Below, in pieces: positions 34,629-43,733 of a stretch of DNA of 64,000 bases; the first letter of the stretch is position 1, and each line of letters opens with the position of its first letter. Origin of the DNA: Labrys monachus (GTDB lineage Bacteria; Pseudomonadota; Alphaproteobacteria; Rhizobiales; Labraceae). Position numbers and translations under genes: made by a program. Under the pieces are notes generated by a model. That model was not told the DNA's origin and did no database searches. It saw nothing but the letters and a program-made list of their open reading frames with translations. The stretch is from assembly GCF_030814655.1 (NCBI RefSeq), contig NZ_JAUSVK010000001.1:5277001-5341000 (forward strand). Reading direction: 5' to 3'.

Positions 34629-34657
34629 CTTCTACACGAGAGCACTGCAGGCGTCAA
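34629..34657 (-). promoter_or_regulatory. sigma-70 type promoter of rplM-rpsI
   Basis: On the minus strand TTGACG (34657-34652) is followed after exactly 17 bases by TAGAAG (34634-34629), about 120 bases before the rplM start. This matches the alphaproteobacterial housekeeping promoter pattern and fits a strong ribosomal-protein operon. Confidence 0.6.
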
Positions 34658-34735
34658 CGCGACATTTGCATGAAGAGGCAAAAATTCCCGTTCAAAAACA
34701 ATGCCTTATATCATAGGTATTTTAATACCATGGAT

Positions 34736-35299
34736 TCAGCTGAAATGATGGGTGATCTCGGCCAGGTTGGGGCGCGGCCGGTCCGGCACCGCCTCCTTCG
34801 GCGTGCCGATATGCACGAAGCCGGCGAGCTTCTCATGCGAGGCGATGCCGAGCCTGGCGAGCACCTTGATGTCGTAGGCGATCCAGCCGGTCAGCCAGCT
34901 CGCGGCGAAGCCGAGCGCATGGGCTGATATCACCAGATTCTCGCACACCGCGCCGGCCGAGAGCTCCTGCTCCCACAGCGGAATCTTGGCGTGGTTGGCC
35001 GCCGTCGACACCACGCCGATCACCATCGGCGCCAGGGAGAAGCGCGTCCCTTCCTTGCGGCGCGCCGCTTCGTCGGCATCGGGATTGGCGGCCAGGAAGG
35101 CATCGAGCACGATGCGGCTCGCCTTCTCCCGCGCCGCGCCCTGGTAGATGACGAAGCGCCAGGGCTGCAGCTTGCCGTGGTCGGGCACCCGCGTCGCGAT
35201 GGTGAGGAGCGTCTGCAGCTGGGCGGCATCCGGGCCGGGGGCGGTGAGGAGGGCGGGCGGGACCGAACGGCGGGTCTTCAGGAGATCGACGGCTTCCAT
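34736..35299 (-). CDS. nitroreductase family protein, YdjA-like
   Basis: A 187-residue flavoprotein. It follows the short YdjA form of the nitroreductase fold: LLKTRRSVP at the N-terminus (FMN phosphate contact), RVPDHGKLQPWRFVIYQG, LWEQELSAGAVCENLVISAHALGFAASWLTGW and GFVHIGTPKE. Such enzymes form FMN-containing dimers, and the physiological substrate is usually unknown. It lies beyond the rplM promoter on the same strand, separated by 54 bases, and has its own weak upstream signals. Confidence 0.87.
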   Translation of the reverse strand: MEAVDLLKTRRSVPPALLTAPGPDAAQLQTLLTIATRVPDHGKLQPWRFVIYQGAAREKASRIVLDAFLAANPDADEAARRKEGTRFSLAPMVIGVVSTAANHAKIPLWEQELSAGAVCENLVISAHALGFAASWLTGWIAYDIKVLARLGIASHEKLAGFVHIGTPKEAVPDRPRPNLAEITHHFS

Positions 35300-35563
35300 C
35301 GGGACGGTTTCCTTGGCTTAGGCGGAGAGCCATGGGCGAGAACGCCCGCGAATCTCCGCAAGACTCTAGAAAGAACGCAGCAATCTTCGGGTCCATCCGT
35401 TGGTGGGCCCGAAAATTCCGGCGAGCGGGCCGCCCCATCGCAGGCGACGGCAGCGTTGGGTTAGAGTCGAACGGCGCGGATTACCAGCCCCCTGCCCTGC
35501 GCTTTTCCGCCATCCCCAGAAGATCAGGCTTGAAATAGCCGCCTTTCCATGGATCGTGGCGCC

Positions 35564-36502
35564 ATGATACCCGCCCGTTTTCTCCCCGCTTTGCTGGCCC
35601 TCGCTTTCCTGCCGCCCCTGTCCGCACCCGGGATCGCCCAGGCTGCGGCCGAGGACGCGCCTCGCGACGCCGGGGCGGCGCCGTCCGGCAAGGCCGCGGA
35701 CGCGCCGCTGCCGGGCGCGCCGCAGCAGGCGCCCGCCGCCATCGATCCCGCCTCCCTGCGCCGCCTCAGCCTCTCGGCCAGCTTCACCGAGAAGGGCGAG
35801 CGCATCCGCTCGGGGATCAAATGGCGGGTCTTCCGCACCCAGCCGGACAGCACGGACGTGACCAGGGTCGCCGATTCCGACGCCCCTGCCCCGACTTTCA
35901 CCCTGCCGCCGGGCAGCTATATCGTGCATGCCGCCTATGGCCTGGCTGCCGTCATCAAGCATGTCGACATCGCCCAGAGCGCGGTGACGGATACGCTGGT
36001 GCTCAAGGCCGGCGGCCTGAAGGTGGAGGCATCGGTCGGCGACAGGCCGATTCCGCCGACCCAGCTGAGCGCGCGGGTGATGCTGATCCAGAGCACCGGC
36101 GAGCGGCATCTGATCGCCGAGGGCGTCTCGGCCACCAACATCCTGCGCCTGCCCGAAGGGCGCTACAATGTCGAATGCACCTATGGCGATTCCAATGCCG
36201 TGGTGTCGGCGGAGATCTCGGTGACGGCCGGCAAGCTGACCGAGGCGAATTTCCACGAGATGGCGGCGACGCTGACGCTGAAGCTGGTCAGCCAGCCCGG
36301 GGGCGAGGCCATCGCCAATACCGCCTGGTCGGTGCTCACGCCCGGCGGCGACGTGATCCGCGAATCGATCGGCGCCTTCCCCTCGCTCATCCTGGCGGAG
36401 GGCAACTACACCGTCGTCGCCCGCCATGAAGGCCGCGTCTACACCCGGGATTTCGACGTGAAGTCAGGGCAGGACGGCGACGTCGAGGTCATCGCCCGCT
36501 AA
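35564..36502 (+). CDS. periplasmic protein with three beta-repeat units, unknown function
   Basis: A 312-residue protein; ATG 35564 is used, though ATG 35549 would add five residues. The signal peptide is about residues 1-27 (ARFLPALLALAFLPPLSAPGIAQA). A Pro/Ala-rich linker follows, then three similar beta units marked by FTLPPGSYIVHAAYG, LRLPEGRYNVECTYGDS and LILAEGNYTVVARHEG, each preceded by a 'W/R-V-x' strand and a T-P or S-T-G turn. The repeated P-x-G-x-Y pattern resembles carboxypeptidase-regulatory-like or PEGA-type surface domains. No enzyme motif is visible. A structural or envelope-binding role is possible. Confidence 0.68.
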   Translation: MIPARFLPALLALAFLPPLSAPGIAQAAAEDAPRDAGAAPSGKAADAPLPGAPQQAPAAIDPASLRRLSLSASFTEKGERIRSGIKWRVFRTQPDSTDVTRVADSDAPAPTFTLPPGSYIVHAAYGLAAVIKHVDIAQSAVTDTLVLKAGGLKVEASVGDRPIPPTQLSARVMLIQSTGERHLIAEGVSATNILRLPEGRYNVECTYGDSNAVVSAEISVTAGKLTEANFHEMAATLTLKLVSQPGGEAIANTAWSVLTPGGDVIRESIGAFPSLILAEGNYTVVARHEGRVYTRDFDVKSGQDGDVEVIAR

Positions 36503-36547
36503 GCGTTCTCCAAAGAAGCCAGACGGCCCCGGCCGCTGCTGCGAGGC

Positions 36548-36598
36548 TTGACATGCAAGTCTTTACTTGCCTATATTCATGCAAGCAATCACTTGCAT
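36548..36598 (+). promoter_or_regulatory. ArsR promoter with two nested operator dyads
   Basis: TTGACA (36548-36553) and TATATT (36572-36577) are spaced by 18 bases. The spacer holds GCAAGT-CTTT-ACTTGC (36555-36570). Just after the -10 lies a second dyad, ATGCAAG-CAATCA-CTTGCAT (36579-36598). Both share the half site GCAAG/CTTGC. Binding there would block RNA polymerase, so the following ArsR gene is probably autorepressed. Confidence 0.65.
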
Positions 36599-36608
36599 GA
36601 AGCTGCCC

Positions 36609-36944
36609 ATGGCCGAACATCCCGATCCTGCCGACCTGCTGTTCAAGGCCCTGGCCGATCCCAGCCGGCGCAAGCTGCTGGACGTGCTGCACGCCCATGA
36701 CGGCCGCACCCTCGCCGAGCTGTGCGCGCACCTCGACATGACGCGGCAGGGCGTGACGCAGCATCTCGATCTGCTGGAGGCGGCCAATCTCGTCGTCCCC
36801 CTGCGCCGCGGCCGCGAGAAGCTGCATTTCCTCAATCCGGTGCCCCTGCAGGAGATCTATGAGCGCTGGATCGCCAAATTCGAAAAGCCGCGCCTCAAGG
36901 CGCTTTCAACCCTGAAGCAAAGCCTGGAGAAAGACGATGACTAG
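36609..36944 (+). CDS. ArsR/SmtB family helix-turn-helix regulator
   Basis: A 111-residue winged-helix repressor. ATG 36609 (MAEHPDPADLL) is preferred because ATG 36597 overlaps the operator. The motif FKALADPSRRKLLDVLHAHDGRTLAELCAHLDMTRQGVTQHLDLLEAANLVVPLRRGREKLHFL is the standard fold of the metal-free subgroup that pairs with SRPBCC proteins. The one cysteine (LAELC) stands where arsenic sensors have a Cys-Val-Cys motif that is incomplete here, so metal sensing is unlikely. It overlaps the following SRPBCC gene by eight bases. Confidence 0.88.
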   Translation: MAEHPDPADLLFKALADPSRRKLLDVLHAHDGRTLAELCAHLDMTRQGVTQHLDLLEAANLVVPLRRGREKLHFLNPVPLQEIYERWIAKFEKPRLKALSTLKQSLEKDDD

Positions 36945-37419
36945 ATCGACCTTTGTCTATGTGACCTATATCCGCACCACGCCGGAGAAGCTGTGGTCGG
37001 CGCTGACCGATGCGGCCTTCACCAGACAATATTGGTTCGGCATGCGCTGCGAGAGCCAATGGACGGCGGGATCGTCCTGGCAGCTGATGTCCGGTGACGG
37101 CGCTATCTTCGATGACGGCGAGATCGTCGAGGCCGAGCCCCCGCGGCGCCTGGTCATCCGCTGGCAGCACCAGAACAAGCCGGAGCTCAAAATCGAAGGC
37201 CCCTCGCGATGCACGATGGAGCTCGAGCCCAGCGGCGGCGCGGTCAAGCTCTCCATCACCCACACCATCGAGCGCGAACCCTCGAAATTCATCGAAGCGG
37301 TGTCCGGCGGCTGGCCGAAGGTCATCTCCAATCTGAAGTCGCTGATGGAGACCGGCGCCGTCGCGCTGCAGGAGCCCTACCCGCCCGAGAGCGCCGGCGC
37401 CGGCGCCGGCAAGGCATAG
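36937..37419 (+). CDS. SRPBCC family (AHSA1-like) protein
   Basis: A 160-residue protein with the START-like helix-grip fold. It opens FVYVTYIRTTPEKLWSALTDAAFTRQYWFG, the normal beginning of the family. It then has GEIVEAEPPRRLVIRWQH and the closing long helix GGWPKVISNLKSLMETG. Such proteins bind small hydrophobic ligands or act as Hsp90 co-chaperone-like folds. Partnership with an ArsR regulator is a frequent two-gene arrangement of unknown physiological role. Its start ATG is inside the end of the regulator gene, so the two are coupled. Confidence 0.88.
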   Translation: MTRSTFVYVTYIRTTPEKLWSALTDAAFTRQYWFGMRCESQWTAGSSWQLMSGDGAIFDDGEIVEAEPPRRLVIRWQHQNKPELKIEGPSRCTMELEPSGGAVKLSITHTIEREPSKFIEAVSGGWPKVISNLKSLMETGAVALQEPYPPESAGAGAGKA

Positions 37420-37807
37420 AATTTCGGCCGCCGGAAAAAGCGTCTTTTGCCGAATCCACGTCGCAGGGCGACGAAAGAGCGTTCGCGGGCTTCTGAAAGA
37501 CGGAAAACGGCGCTTGTTGACAAAGTGACGTTTTTTGAGGGCTCGCGCCCGCCGAGCGGGAACTCCGGCGCCGCCCGCGCGTTCTCTTGTCCAGGAAAAA
37601 ACGCCGATTTCGCGATTCCCTGTCGCGCAGCCGGTATTAACGCCTCGGGGCGTGTCGGGAGCGGCGATTTTGCGTGCTGTTGACAAAGTCGCCCGCACTG
37701 CCCCGCGGCGCCATCTTGCCGTCGATCCCTCACGCGGTTAGTGACCGTGCCGTTGGCGCGGAATAAGGTCCGACTCGGGGCCGATGGGAACGACAAGGAA
37801 AAATGAG
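37420..37807. other. gene-free gap with a repeated TGTTGACAAAGT
   Basis: The 12-mer TGTTGACAAAGT occurs twice in this 388-base gap, at 37515-37526 and 37678-37689. Each contains a perfect -35 box TTGACA, but no good -10 box stands 16-18 bases on. No gene or RNA was recognised. The gap probably holds the promoter of the MFS gene. Confidence 0.4.
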
Positions 37808-39115
37808 ATGGCAGGAAAGGCGGGGGGCGCCGCGGCGCTGCGCGATGGCGCGCGGACGGGAGACATCGGCATCGGCCGCATCGTGCTGGCGAGCCTGGTC
37901 GGCACCACGATCGAATTCTACGATTTCTACATCTACGGCACGGCCGCCGCCCTCGTCATCGGGCAGACTTTCTTTCCCCAGTCGGCGCCGGGATCCCAGG
38001 CGCTCAATGCGTTCCTGACCTTCGGCATCGCCTTCCTGGCGCGGCCGATCGGCTCCATCCTGTTCGGCCATTTCGGCGACCGCATAGGACGCAAGTCGAC
38101 GCTCGTCGCCTCGATGCTGGTGATGGGCCTGTCGACGACGCTGATCGGCCTGCTGCCGGGCTACCAGCAGGCCGGCGCGCTTGCGCCCTGGCTGCTGTGC
38201 ATCCTGCGCTTCGGCCAGGGCATCGGCCTCGGCGGCGAATGGGGCGGCGCGGCGCTGCTCGCCACAGAGAATGCGCCGCGCGGGCGCCGCGCCTGGTTCG
38301 GCATGTTCCCGCAGATCGGGCCGGCGCTCGGCTTCTTCATGGCCAACGGCCTGTTCCTGCTGCTGCTTCTCGGCATGGACGATGCGAGCTTCATCGCCTG
38401 GGGCTGGCGCATTCCCTTCCTGATCAGCGCTGTCCTCGTCGCCATCGGCCTCTATCTGCGCGTCTCCATCACCGAGACACCGGCGTTCCGCCAGGCGGTC
38501 GCCCGCAACGAGCGCGTGAGCGTGCCGCTGGCCGACGTGCTCCGGCATCATTGGCTGCCGCTGATCCAGGGCTCGCTGTCGATCGTGGTCTGCTACGCCC
38601 TCTTCTACATCTCCACCGTGTTCGCCCTCGGCTATGGCGTCGGCACGCGGCACATCCCGCGCACGGAATTCCTGGGGATGCTGTGCCTCGCCGTGGTGTT
38701 CATGGCGGTGGCGACGCCGATCGCGGCGGCGCTCGCCGACCGTGTCGGCACGCGCAAGGTCCTTCTGGTGTCGAGCGCCCTCGCCGCCCTGTTCGGCTTC
38801 GCCCTGCCCCCGCTCCTCGGCGGCGAGAGCATCTTCGGGGTGCAGCTCTTCCTGTCGATGGCGCTGGCTTTGATGGGCCTGACCTTCGCGCCGCTCGGCG
38901 CCCTGCTGCCCTCGCTCTTTCCCACCCATGTCCGCTACACCGGCGCTTCCAGCGCCTATAATCTCGGCGGCATCATCGGAGCGTCCCTCGCGCCCTATCT
39001 GGCGCAGCTCCTGCTCGAACGGGGCGGCCTGCCATGGGTCGGCTATTACCTCACCGCCGCGGCCGTCATCAGCTTCCTCGCCGTATTCAGCATAGGCGAG
39101 ACGGACGAGGTGTGA
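37808..39115 (+). CDS. MFS transporter, metabolite:H+ symporter (MHS) family
   Basis: A 435-residue inner-membrane carrier with 12 predicted helices. ATG 37808 is used (AAGG about 10 bases upstream); ATG 37784 would add eight residues. The first helix has GTTIEFYDFYIYGTAAALVIG and loop 2-3 contains FGHFGDRIGRKSTL, both signatures of the MHS group (ProP, ShiA, KgtP relatives). Also seen are GQGIGLGGEWGGAALLATE, and the C-terminal FPTHVRYTGASSAYNLGGI. Substrates in this group are organic acids, osmolytes or shikimate; none can be assigned here. Confidence 0.86.
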   Translation: MAGKAGGAAALRDGARTGDIGIGRIVLASLVGTTIEFYDFYIYGTAAALVIGQTFFPQSAPGSQALNAFLTFGIAFLARPIGSILFGHFGDRIGRKSTLVASMLVMGLSTTLIGLLPGYQQAGALAPWLLCILRFGQGIGLGGEWGGAALLATENAPRGRRAWFGMFPQIGPALGFFMANGLFLLLLLGMDDASFIAWGWRIPFLISAVLVAIGLYLRVSITETPAFRQAVARNERVSVPLADVLRHHWLPLIQGSLSIVVCYALFYISTVFALGYGVGTRHIPRTEFLGMLCLAVVFMAVATPIAAALADRVGTRKVLLVSSALAALFGFALPPLLGGESIFGVQLFLSMALALMGLTFAPLGALLPSLFPTHVRYTGASSAYNLGGIIGASLAPYLAQLLLERGGLPWVGYYLTAAAVISFLAVFSIGETDEV

Positions 39116-39149
39116 GAGAGCCCGACGGGGAGCGGAAAGGACGCGGCCC

Positions 39150-39578
39150 TCAGGCGTCGGCTGCCAATCGCACGGACGAGCCATCCGTCGCCGCCACCAC
39201 CCGGTAGAAGCAGGAATGGCGGCCGGTGTGGCAGCATCCGCCGTCCCCGCCGACCTCGACCCGGATGACGAGCGCGTCCTGGTCGCAATCGGTGCGCATC
39301 TCGACGACGCGCTGGAGCTGGCCGGAGGTCTCGCCCTTGCGCCACAGCGCCTGGCGCGAGCGCGACCAGTACCAGGCCTCCCCCGTCTCCAGCGTCCTGG
39401 CGAGGGACTGGGCGTTCATATGCGCCACCATCAGCACCTCGCCATGCGCGGCGCCGACCGCGACGACGTTGATCAGGCCGTCACGGTCGAATTTCGGCGT
39501 GAAGGCGAGGCCCTCTTCCAGGGCGGCCTTGTCGCCGGGAGGCGCGAAGGAAATCGGCATGGGGGCATTCCGCGACAC
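39150..39578 (-). CDS. hisI: phosphoribosyl-AMP cyclohydrolase
   Basis: A 142-residue zinc enzyme of histidine synthesis that opens the purine ring of PR-AMP. Signatures are [48 protein letters not shown], the metal-binding DCDQDAL, and [12 protein letters not shown], which carries the zinc cysteines and histidine. There is no fused pyrophosphohydrolase (HisE) domain, as usual in alphaproteobacteria. It follows folE by 15 bases on the same strand. Confidence 0.95.
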   Translation of the reverse strand: MSRNAPMPISFAPPGDKAALEEGLAFTPKFDRDGLINVVAVGAAHGEVLMVAHMNAQSLARTLETGEAWYWSRSRQALWRKGETSGQLQRVVEMRTDCDQDALVIRVEVGGDGGCCHTGRHSCFYRVVAATDGSSVRLAADA

Positions 39579-39593
39579 GAGGACGAGACCGGC

Positions 39594-40244
39594 CTATCTT
39601 GCGTTGTAGGTCCGGCGCACCATCGTCAGGAAGCGCATCTGCTCCTGCGGATCCTCCTTGAACACGCCGGTGTAGCCGGTGGTCACGGTGGAGATGCCCT
39701 GCTTCTGGATGCCCCGCATGGCCATGCACATATGCTCGGCCTCCATCATCACGGCGAGGCCGCGGGGGTTGAGATGCTCCTCGATCGCCTTCACCACGCT
39801 GGCGGTGAGGTTTTCCTGCGTCTGCAGCCGGCGGGCATAGATCTCGACCACGCGGGCGAGCTTGGACAGGCCGACCACGCCGTCACGCGGATAATAGCCG
39901 ATATGGGCATGCCCCAGGATCGGCACGATGTGGTGCTCGCAATGCGAATAGAAGGGGATGTCGCGCACCAGCACGATGTCGCCATAGCCGCCGACCTCGT
40001 CGAACACCGTGTCGAGTTCCTCGGCCACGTCCTGGTCATAGCCGCCGAACATCTCGCGCCAGGCCTTGACCACGCGGCGCGGCGTATCGAGCAGCCCCTC
40101 GCGGTCCGGATCGTCGCCCGCCCACTGGATCAGCGTCCGCACCGCCGCCTCGGCCTCCTTGCGCGATGGCCGCTGGGCCACGGGCGTACGCGCGGCGTCA
40201 TCCCGCTCCGGCTTGACGGGAAGCTTGTCCACAAGGAAATCCAT
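39594..40244 (-). CDS. folE: GTP cyclohydrolase I
   Basis: A 216-residue enzyme making dihydroneopterin triphosphate for folate. ATG 40244 follows GGAG; an in-frame start at 40298 adds an unlikely leader. The core contains [42 protein letters not shown] with zinc ligands Cys and His, [22 protein letters not shown], and [16 protein letters not shown], with the second zinc cysteine. It is divergent from the Fe-S scaffold gene. Confidence 0.95.
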   Translation of the reverse strand: MDFLVDKLPVKPERDDAARTPVAQRPSRKEAEAAVRTLIQWAGDDPDREGLLDTPRRVVKAWREMFGGYDQDVAEELDTVFDEVGGYGDIVLVRDIPFYSHCEHHIVPILGHAHIGYYPRDGVVGLSKLARVVEIYARRLQTQENLTASVVKAIEEHLNPRGLAVMMEAEHMCMAMRGIQKQGISTVTTGYTGVFKEDPQEQMRFLTMVRRTYNAR

Positions 40245-40397
40245 CACGAGACTCCATCCGCCCCGCCCGGGTTCCCGCCCCGGAGCAACAACGGCCAAAA
40301 TTCAATCATCTGCGCCGGACAAGAGGTTCGCCCCTCCCCAACGCCCATCGCATGCCTATATAGGTGAGATTGCAACGCCCGTAATCAAGCGTCCATC

Positions 40398-40850
40398 ATG
40401 CTCGACGACGTCTATAATAAACGCATCCTCGAATTGGCAGCGAATATTCCGCGTATCGGCCATTTGCCGCACGCAGACGCCGCTGCCACCGCTCATTCGA
40501 AACTCTGCGGCTCGACGGTTTCGATCGAGCTGGCGATGGAAGGCGGCAAGGTTTCGGATTTCGCCCATATCGTCAAGGCCTGTGCGCTCGGCCAGGCCTC
40601 CTCCTCCGTTATGGCGCGCAACATCATCGGTGCGGACGCGCAGGAACTGCGCGCCTTGCGTGAAACCATGCGCCGCATGCTCAAGGAGAATGGCCCGCCG
40701 CCGGAAGGGCGCTTTGCCGAAGCCGCCGTGCTGGAGCCCGTGCGCGACTTCAAGGCGCGCCACGCTTCCACCCTGCTGACTTTCGACGCCGTGGTATCCG
40801 CCCTCGACCAGATCGAGGCGCGCAGCAAGGCCGCCGGGCAGGAAGCCTGA
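40398..40850 (+). CDS. iron-sulfur cluster assembly scaffold protein, IscU/NifU N-like
   Basis: A 150-residue protein of the IscU-like fold. It opens with VYNKRILELAANIPRIGHL, has the first cysteine in HSKLCGSTVSIEL and the second in IVKACALGQASSSVM. The third cysteine of true IscU, near residue 105, is not seen, so it belongs to the degenerate alphaproteobacterial subgroup found next to folE and yidD. Whether it carries a cluster is unclear. The region after residue 110 is variable. It starts 153 bases from the divergent folE. Confidence 0.83.
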   Translation: MLDDVYNKRILELAANIPRIGHLPHADAAATAHSKLCGSTVSIELAMEGGKVSDFAHIVKACALGQASSSVMARNIIGADAQELRALRETMRRMLKENGPPPEGRFAEAAVLEPVRDFKARHASTLLTFDAVVSALDQIEARSKAAGQEA

Positions 40851-40958
40851 CCAAAGGCTCGATTGTGGCGGAGAGGCCGAACTCCGCCCTTGAACTCGCC
40901 CGATTTTCGGCAAATGTGGAGCATTGCTCACGAGGCGGCGACTGCCGGATACCTATCT

Positions 40959-41285
40959 ATGAAGATGATTTTGCGACGGACCGTCAAATCGGGCCTGATC
41001 GGCGGGAAGAAGTTCGAACTCACCACCCGGCTCGAGAGCGAGAAGGACCTGGCGGCCCTGTTCAAGGGCTATCCGGACGAACTCGTGCTCGCCTACAAAT
41101 CCGTCTTCGGCGATCGCAGCGTCTCGCTCAAGCGCAGCGAATTCCTCCGGGGCGCCCGATTCTCGCTGACCTCGCTGAACGAAATGATCGAACTGGAAGA
41201 AAGGCTGCAGACGGCGCTGGACCAGGTCCGCCGCATGGCCGAGATCGTCGAGACCTTCGAGACCGACATCGCGCTGCAGGAATAG
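40959..41285 (+). CDS. hypothetical protein of 108 residues
   Basis: The start is taken at ATG 40959 (MKMILRRT) although ATG 40965 is also possible; the longer upstream frame is unlikely. The protein is charged and probably helical, with GGKKFELTTRLESEKDLAALFKGYPDELVLAYKSVFGDRSVSLKRSEFLRG and a final coiled-coil-like helix LNEMIELEERLQTALDQVRRMAEIVETFET. Its stop is one base from the yidD start, so the two are co-transcribed. No family was recognised. Confidence 0.65.
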   Translation: MKMILRRTVKSGLIGGKKFELTTRLESEKDLAALFKGYPDELVLAYKSVFGDRSVSLKRSEFLRGARFSLTSLNEMIELEERLQTALDQVRRMAEIVETFETDIALQE

Positions 41286-41286
41286 C

Positions 41287-41607
41287 ATGGTCCTCCCGCG
41301 TCTGGCCGCCCGCCTGCTGATCCGCACCTACCGGATCACGCTGTCCTCGCTGATCGGACGGCAATGCCGCTATTTTCCGAGCTGTTCGGAATATGCGGAC
41401 GAGGCGATCGGGCTCCACGGCGTGTGGGCCGGCACATGGATGGGGCTCTTCCGCATCTGCCGATGCCATCCTTGGGGCGGCTCGGGCCTCGATCCGGTGC
41501 CCGAGCGATTGCCGCCGGATTCGGCCTGGTATAAACCGTGGCGCTACGGCCGGAGGCTGCCTTTCGTCTGCGAGGCGGCGCCGACGGCCGATCCGCACCA
41601 GCAATGA
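41287..41607 (+). CDS. yidD: membrane protein insertion efficiency factor YidD
   Basis: A 106-residue protein with the full YidD signature: [48 protein letters not shown], including the three conserved cysteines and the amphipathic N-terminal helix ([19 protein letters not shown]). YidD lies at the inner face of the membrane and helps YidC insert proteins. The C-terminal tail after residue 75 is family-variable. It starts one base after the hypothetical gene and is followed by thrS. Confidence 0.93.
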   Translation: MVLPRLAARLLIRTYRITLSSLIGRQCRYFPSCSEYADEAIGLHGVWAGTWMGLFRICRCHPWGGSGLDPVPERLPPDSAWYKPWRYGRRLPFVCEAAPTADPHQQ

Positions 41608-41656
41608 ACCGAATCGCTTACCTGCTTGGTTGGCAGGAGTGAGCCTGGAGAAGAAT

Positions 41657-43615
41657 ATGCCTGTTCTGACTTTCCCCGACGGCGTCCAGCGTCCCTATGA
41701 GCCCGGCATCACCGGCAAGGCCGTCGCCGAGGGGATTTCCAAATCCCTGGCGAAGAAAGCCCTCGCGATGAAGATCGACGGGGTCCTGACCGACCTCGCC
41801 GAACCGATCGGCGCCGACGCCCGCATCGAGATCGTCACCCGCGAGAGCCCCGAGGCGCTCGAACTGATTCGCCACGACGCCGCCCATGTCATGGCCGAGG
41901 CCGTGCAGTCGCTCTGGCCCGGCACGCAGGTCACCATCGGTCCGGTGATCGAGAACGGCTTCTATTACGATTTCTTCCGCAACGAGCCCTTCTCTTCCGA
42001 GGATTTCCCGAAGATCGAAGCGAAGATGCGCGAGATCATCGCGCGCAATGCTCCCTTCACGCGCGAGATCTGGAGCCGCGACAAGGCTCGCCAGGTCTTC
42101 CGGGACAAGGGAGAGAGCTTCAAGGTCGAACTCGTCGACGCCATCCCGCCGGACCAGGACCTCAAGATCTATTACCAGGACGGCTGGTTCGATCTATGCC
42201 GCGGGCCGCACATGGTCTCCACCGGCCAGATCGGCAGCGCCTTCAAGCTGATGAAGGTTGCCGGCGCCTATTGGCGCGGCGACAGCAACAACCCGATGCT
42301 GACGCGCATCTACGCCACCGCCTGGCGCAACCAGGAGGAACTCGACCTCTATCTCAAGCAGCTCGAGGAAGCGGAGAAGCGCGACCATCGCCGCCTCGGC
42401 CGGGAGATGGACCTGTTCCATTTCCAGGAGGAAGGACCGGGCGTCGTCTTCTGGCACGGCAAGGGCTGGACGATCTTCCAGGAGCTCATCGCCTATATGC
42501 GCCGGCGCCTGAAGGCCGACTACAAGGAGGTCAACGCGCCGCAGCTGCTCGACAAGTCCCTGTGGGAGATCTCGGGCCACTGGGGCTGGTACCGCGAGAA
42601 CATGTTCATGGCCAAGTCGGCCGGCGAGGATACCGACGATGATCGCGTCTTCGCCATCAAGCCGATGAACTGCCCGGGGCATATCCAGATCTTCAAGCAT
42701 GGCCTGAAGTCCTATCGCGACCTGCCGATGCGTCTGGCCGAGTTCGGCGCGGTGCACCGTTACGAGCCCTCGGGCGCGCTGCACGGGCTGATGCGCGTGC
42801 GCGGCTTCACGCAGGACGACGCCCATATCTTCTGCACCGATGCGCAGATGGCGGCCGAATGCCTGAAGATCAACGAGCTCATCCTGTCGACCTATGCCGA
42901 TTTCGGCTTTGACGAGATCGTCGTGAAGCTGTCGACCAGGCCCGACAAGCGCGTCGGCTCGGACGATCTGTGGGATCGCGCCGAGGCGGTGATGATACGC
43001 GTTCTCGAGCAGATCGAAGAGGAATCGGGCGGCCGCATCAAGACCGGCATCAACCCCGGCGAAGGCGCGTTCTACGGGCCGAAATTCGAATACACCCTCA
43101 AGGATGCCATCGGCCGGGACTGGCAATGCGGCACCACGCAGGTCGACTTCAACCTGCCCGAGCGTTTCGGTGCGTTCTTCGTCGATTCGGACGGCGAGAA
43201 GAAGACGCCGGTGATGATCCACCGCGCCATCTGCGGCTCGATGGAGCGCTTCCTCGGCATCCTCATCGAGAACCATGCCGGGCATTTCCCGCTCTGGCTG
43301 GCGCCGGAGCAGGTCATGGTCTGCACCATCACCAGCGAAGCCGACGCCTATGCGCAGGAAGTCGTCGCCGCCCTCACCAAGGCGGGCCTGCGGGTGGAAT
43401 CCGATCTGCGCAACGAGAAGATCTCCTACAAGGTGCGCGAGCACTCGCTCACCAAGACGCCGGTGATCTTCGCACTCGGCAAGAAGGAAGGCGCGGAGCG
43501 GACCGTCTCGATACGCCGTCTCGGCTCGCAGCAGCAGCAGACGCTGCCGCTCGACGACGCCATCGCCATGCTGGTCGACGAAGCGATGCCGCCGGACCTG
43601 AAGCGGCGGGCCTGA
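41657..43615 (+). CDS. thrS: threonyl-tRNA synthetase
   Basis: A 652-residue class II synthetase starting at ATG 41657 after GGAG. The order is TGS domain (1-60), editing SAD domain (about 65-225, with [17 protein letters not shown] and a late [13 protein letters not shown] metal/editing site), catalytic core with motif 2 ([23 protein letters not shown]) and motif 3 ([17 protein letters not shown]), and the anticodon-binding domain from about 540. The zinc cysteine is in IKPMNCPGH. No leader tRNA-like element was seen. A tRNA-Thr gene lies 2.7 kb downstream. Confidence 0.97.
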   Translation: MPVLTFPDGVQRPYEPGITGKAVAEGISKSLAKKALAMKIDGVLTDLAEPIGADARIEIVTRESPEALELIRHDAAHVMAEAVQSLWPGTQVTIGPVIENGFYYDFFRNEPFSSEDFPKIEAKMREIIARNAPFTREIWSRDKARQVFRDKGESFKVELVDAIPPDQDLKIYYQDGWFDLCRGPHMVSTGQIGSAFKLMKVAGAYWRGDSNNPMLTRIYATAWRNQEELDLYLKQLEEAEKRDHRRLGREMDLFHFQEEGPGVVFWHGKGWTIFQELIAYMRRRLKADYKEVNAPQLLDKSLWEISGHWGWYRENMFMAKSAGEDTDDDRVFAIKPMNCPGHIQIFKHGLKSYRDLPMRLAEFGAVHRYEPSGALHGLMRVRGFTQDDAHIFCTDAQMAAECLKINELILSTYADFGFDEIVVKLSTRPDKRVGSDDLWDRAEAVMIRVLEQIEEESGGRIKTGINPGEGAFYGPKFEYTLKDAIGRDWQCGTTQVDFNLPERFGAFFVDSDGEKKTPVMIHRAICGSMERFLGILIENHAGHFPLWLAPEQVMVCTITSEADAYAQEVVAALTKAGLRVESDLRNEKISYKVREHSLTKTPVIFALGKKEGAERTVSIRRLGSQQQQTLPLDDAIAMLVDEAMPPDLKRRA

Positions 43616-43630
43616 CGGCGCCGGGAAGTC

Positions 43631-43659
43631 GGCAATGGCGGCCTCCGGCCGTCATTGCC
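43631..43659 (+). terminator. hairpin after thrS
   Basis: GGCAATGGCGGCC-TCC-GGCCGTCATTGCC is a 13-base stem with one mismatch, 15 bases after the thrS stop. There is no T-run, so it may stop transcription inefficiently or protect the 3' end; the TetR gene converges on it. Confidence 0.45.
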
Positions 43660-43733
43660 CTCGCAGGCAGGATGATTCTGGCACTGCCGATCCCTCGGAC
43701 CGGTGACCGGGCCGACAGGGCGCCTGTGCCGGC

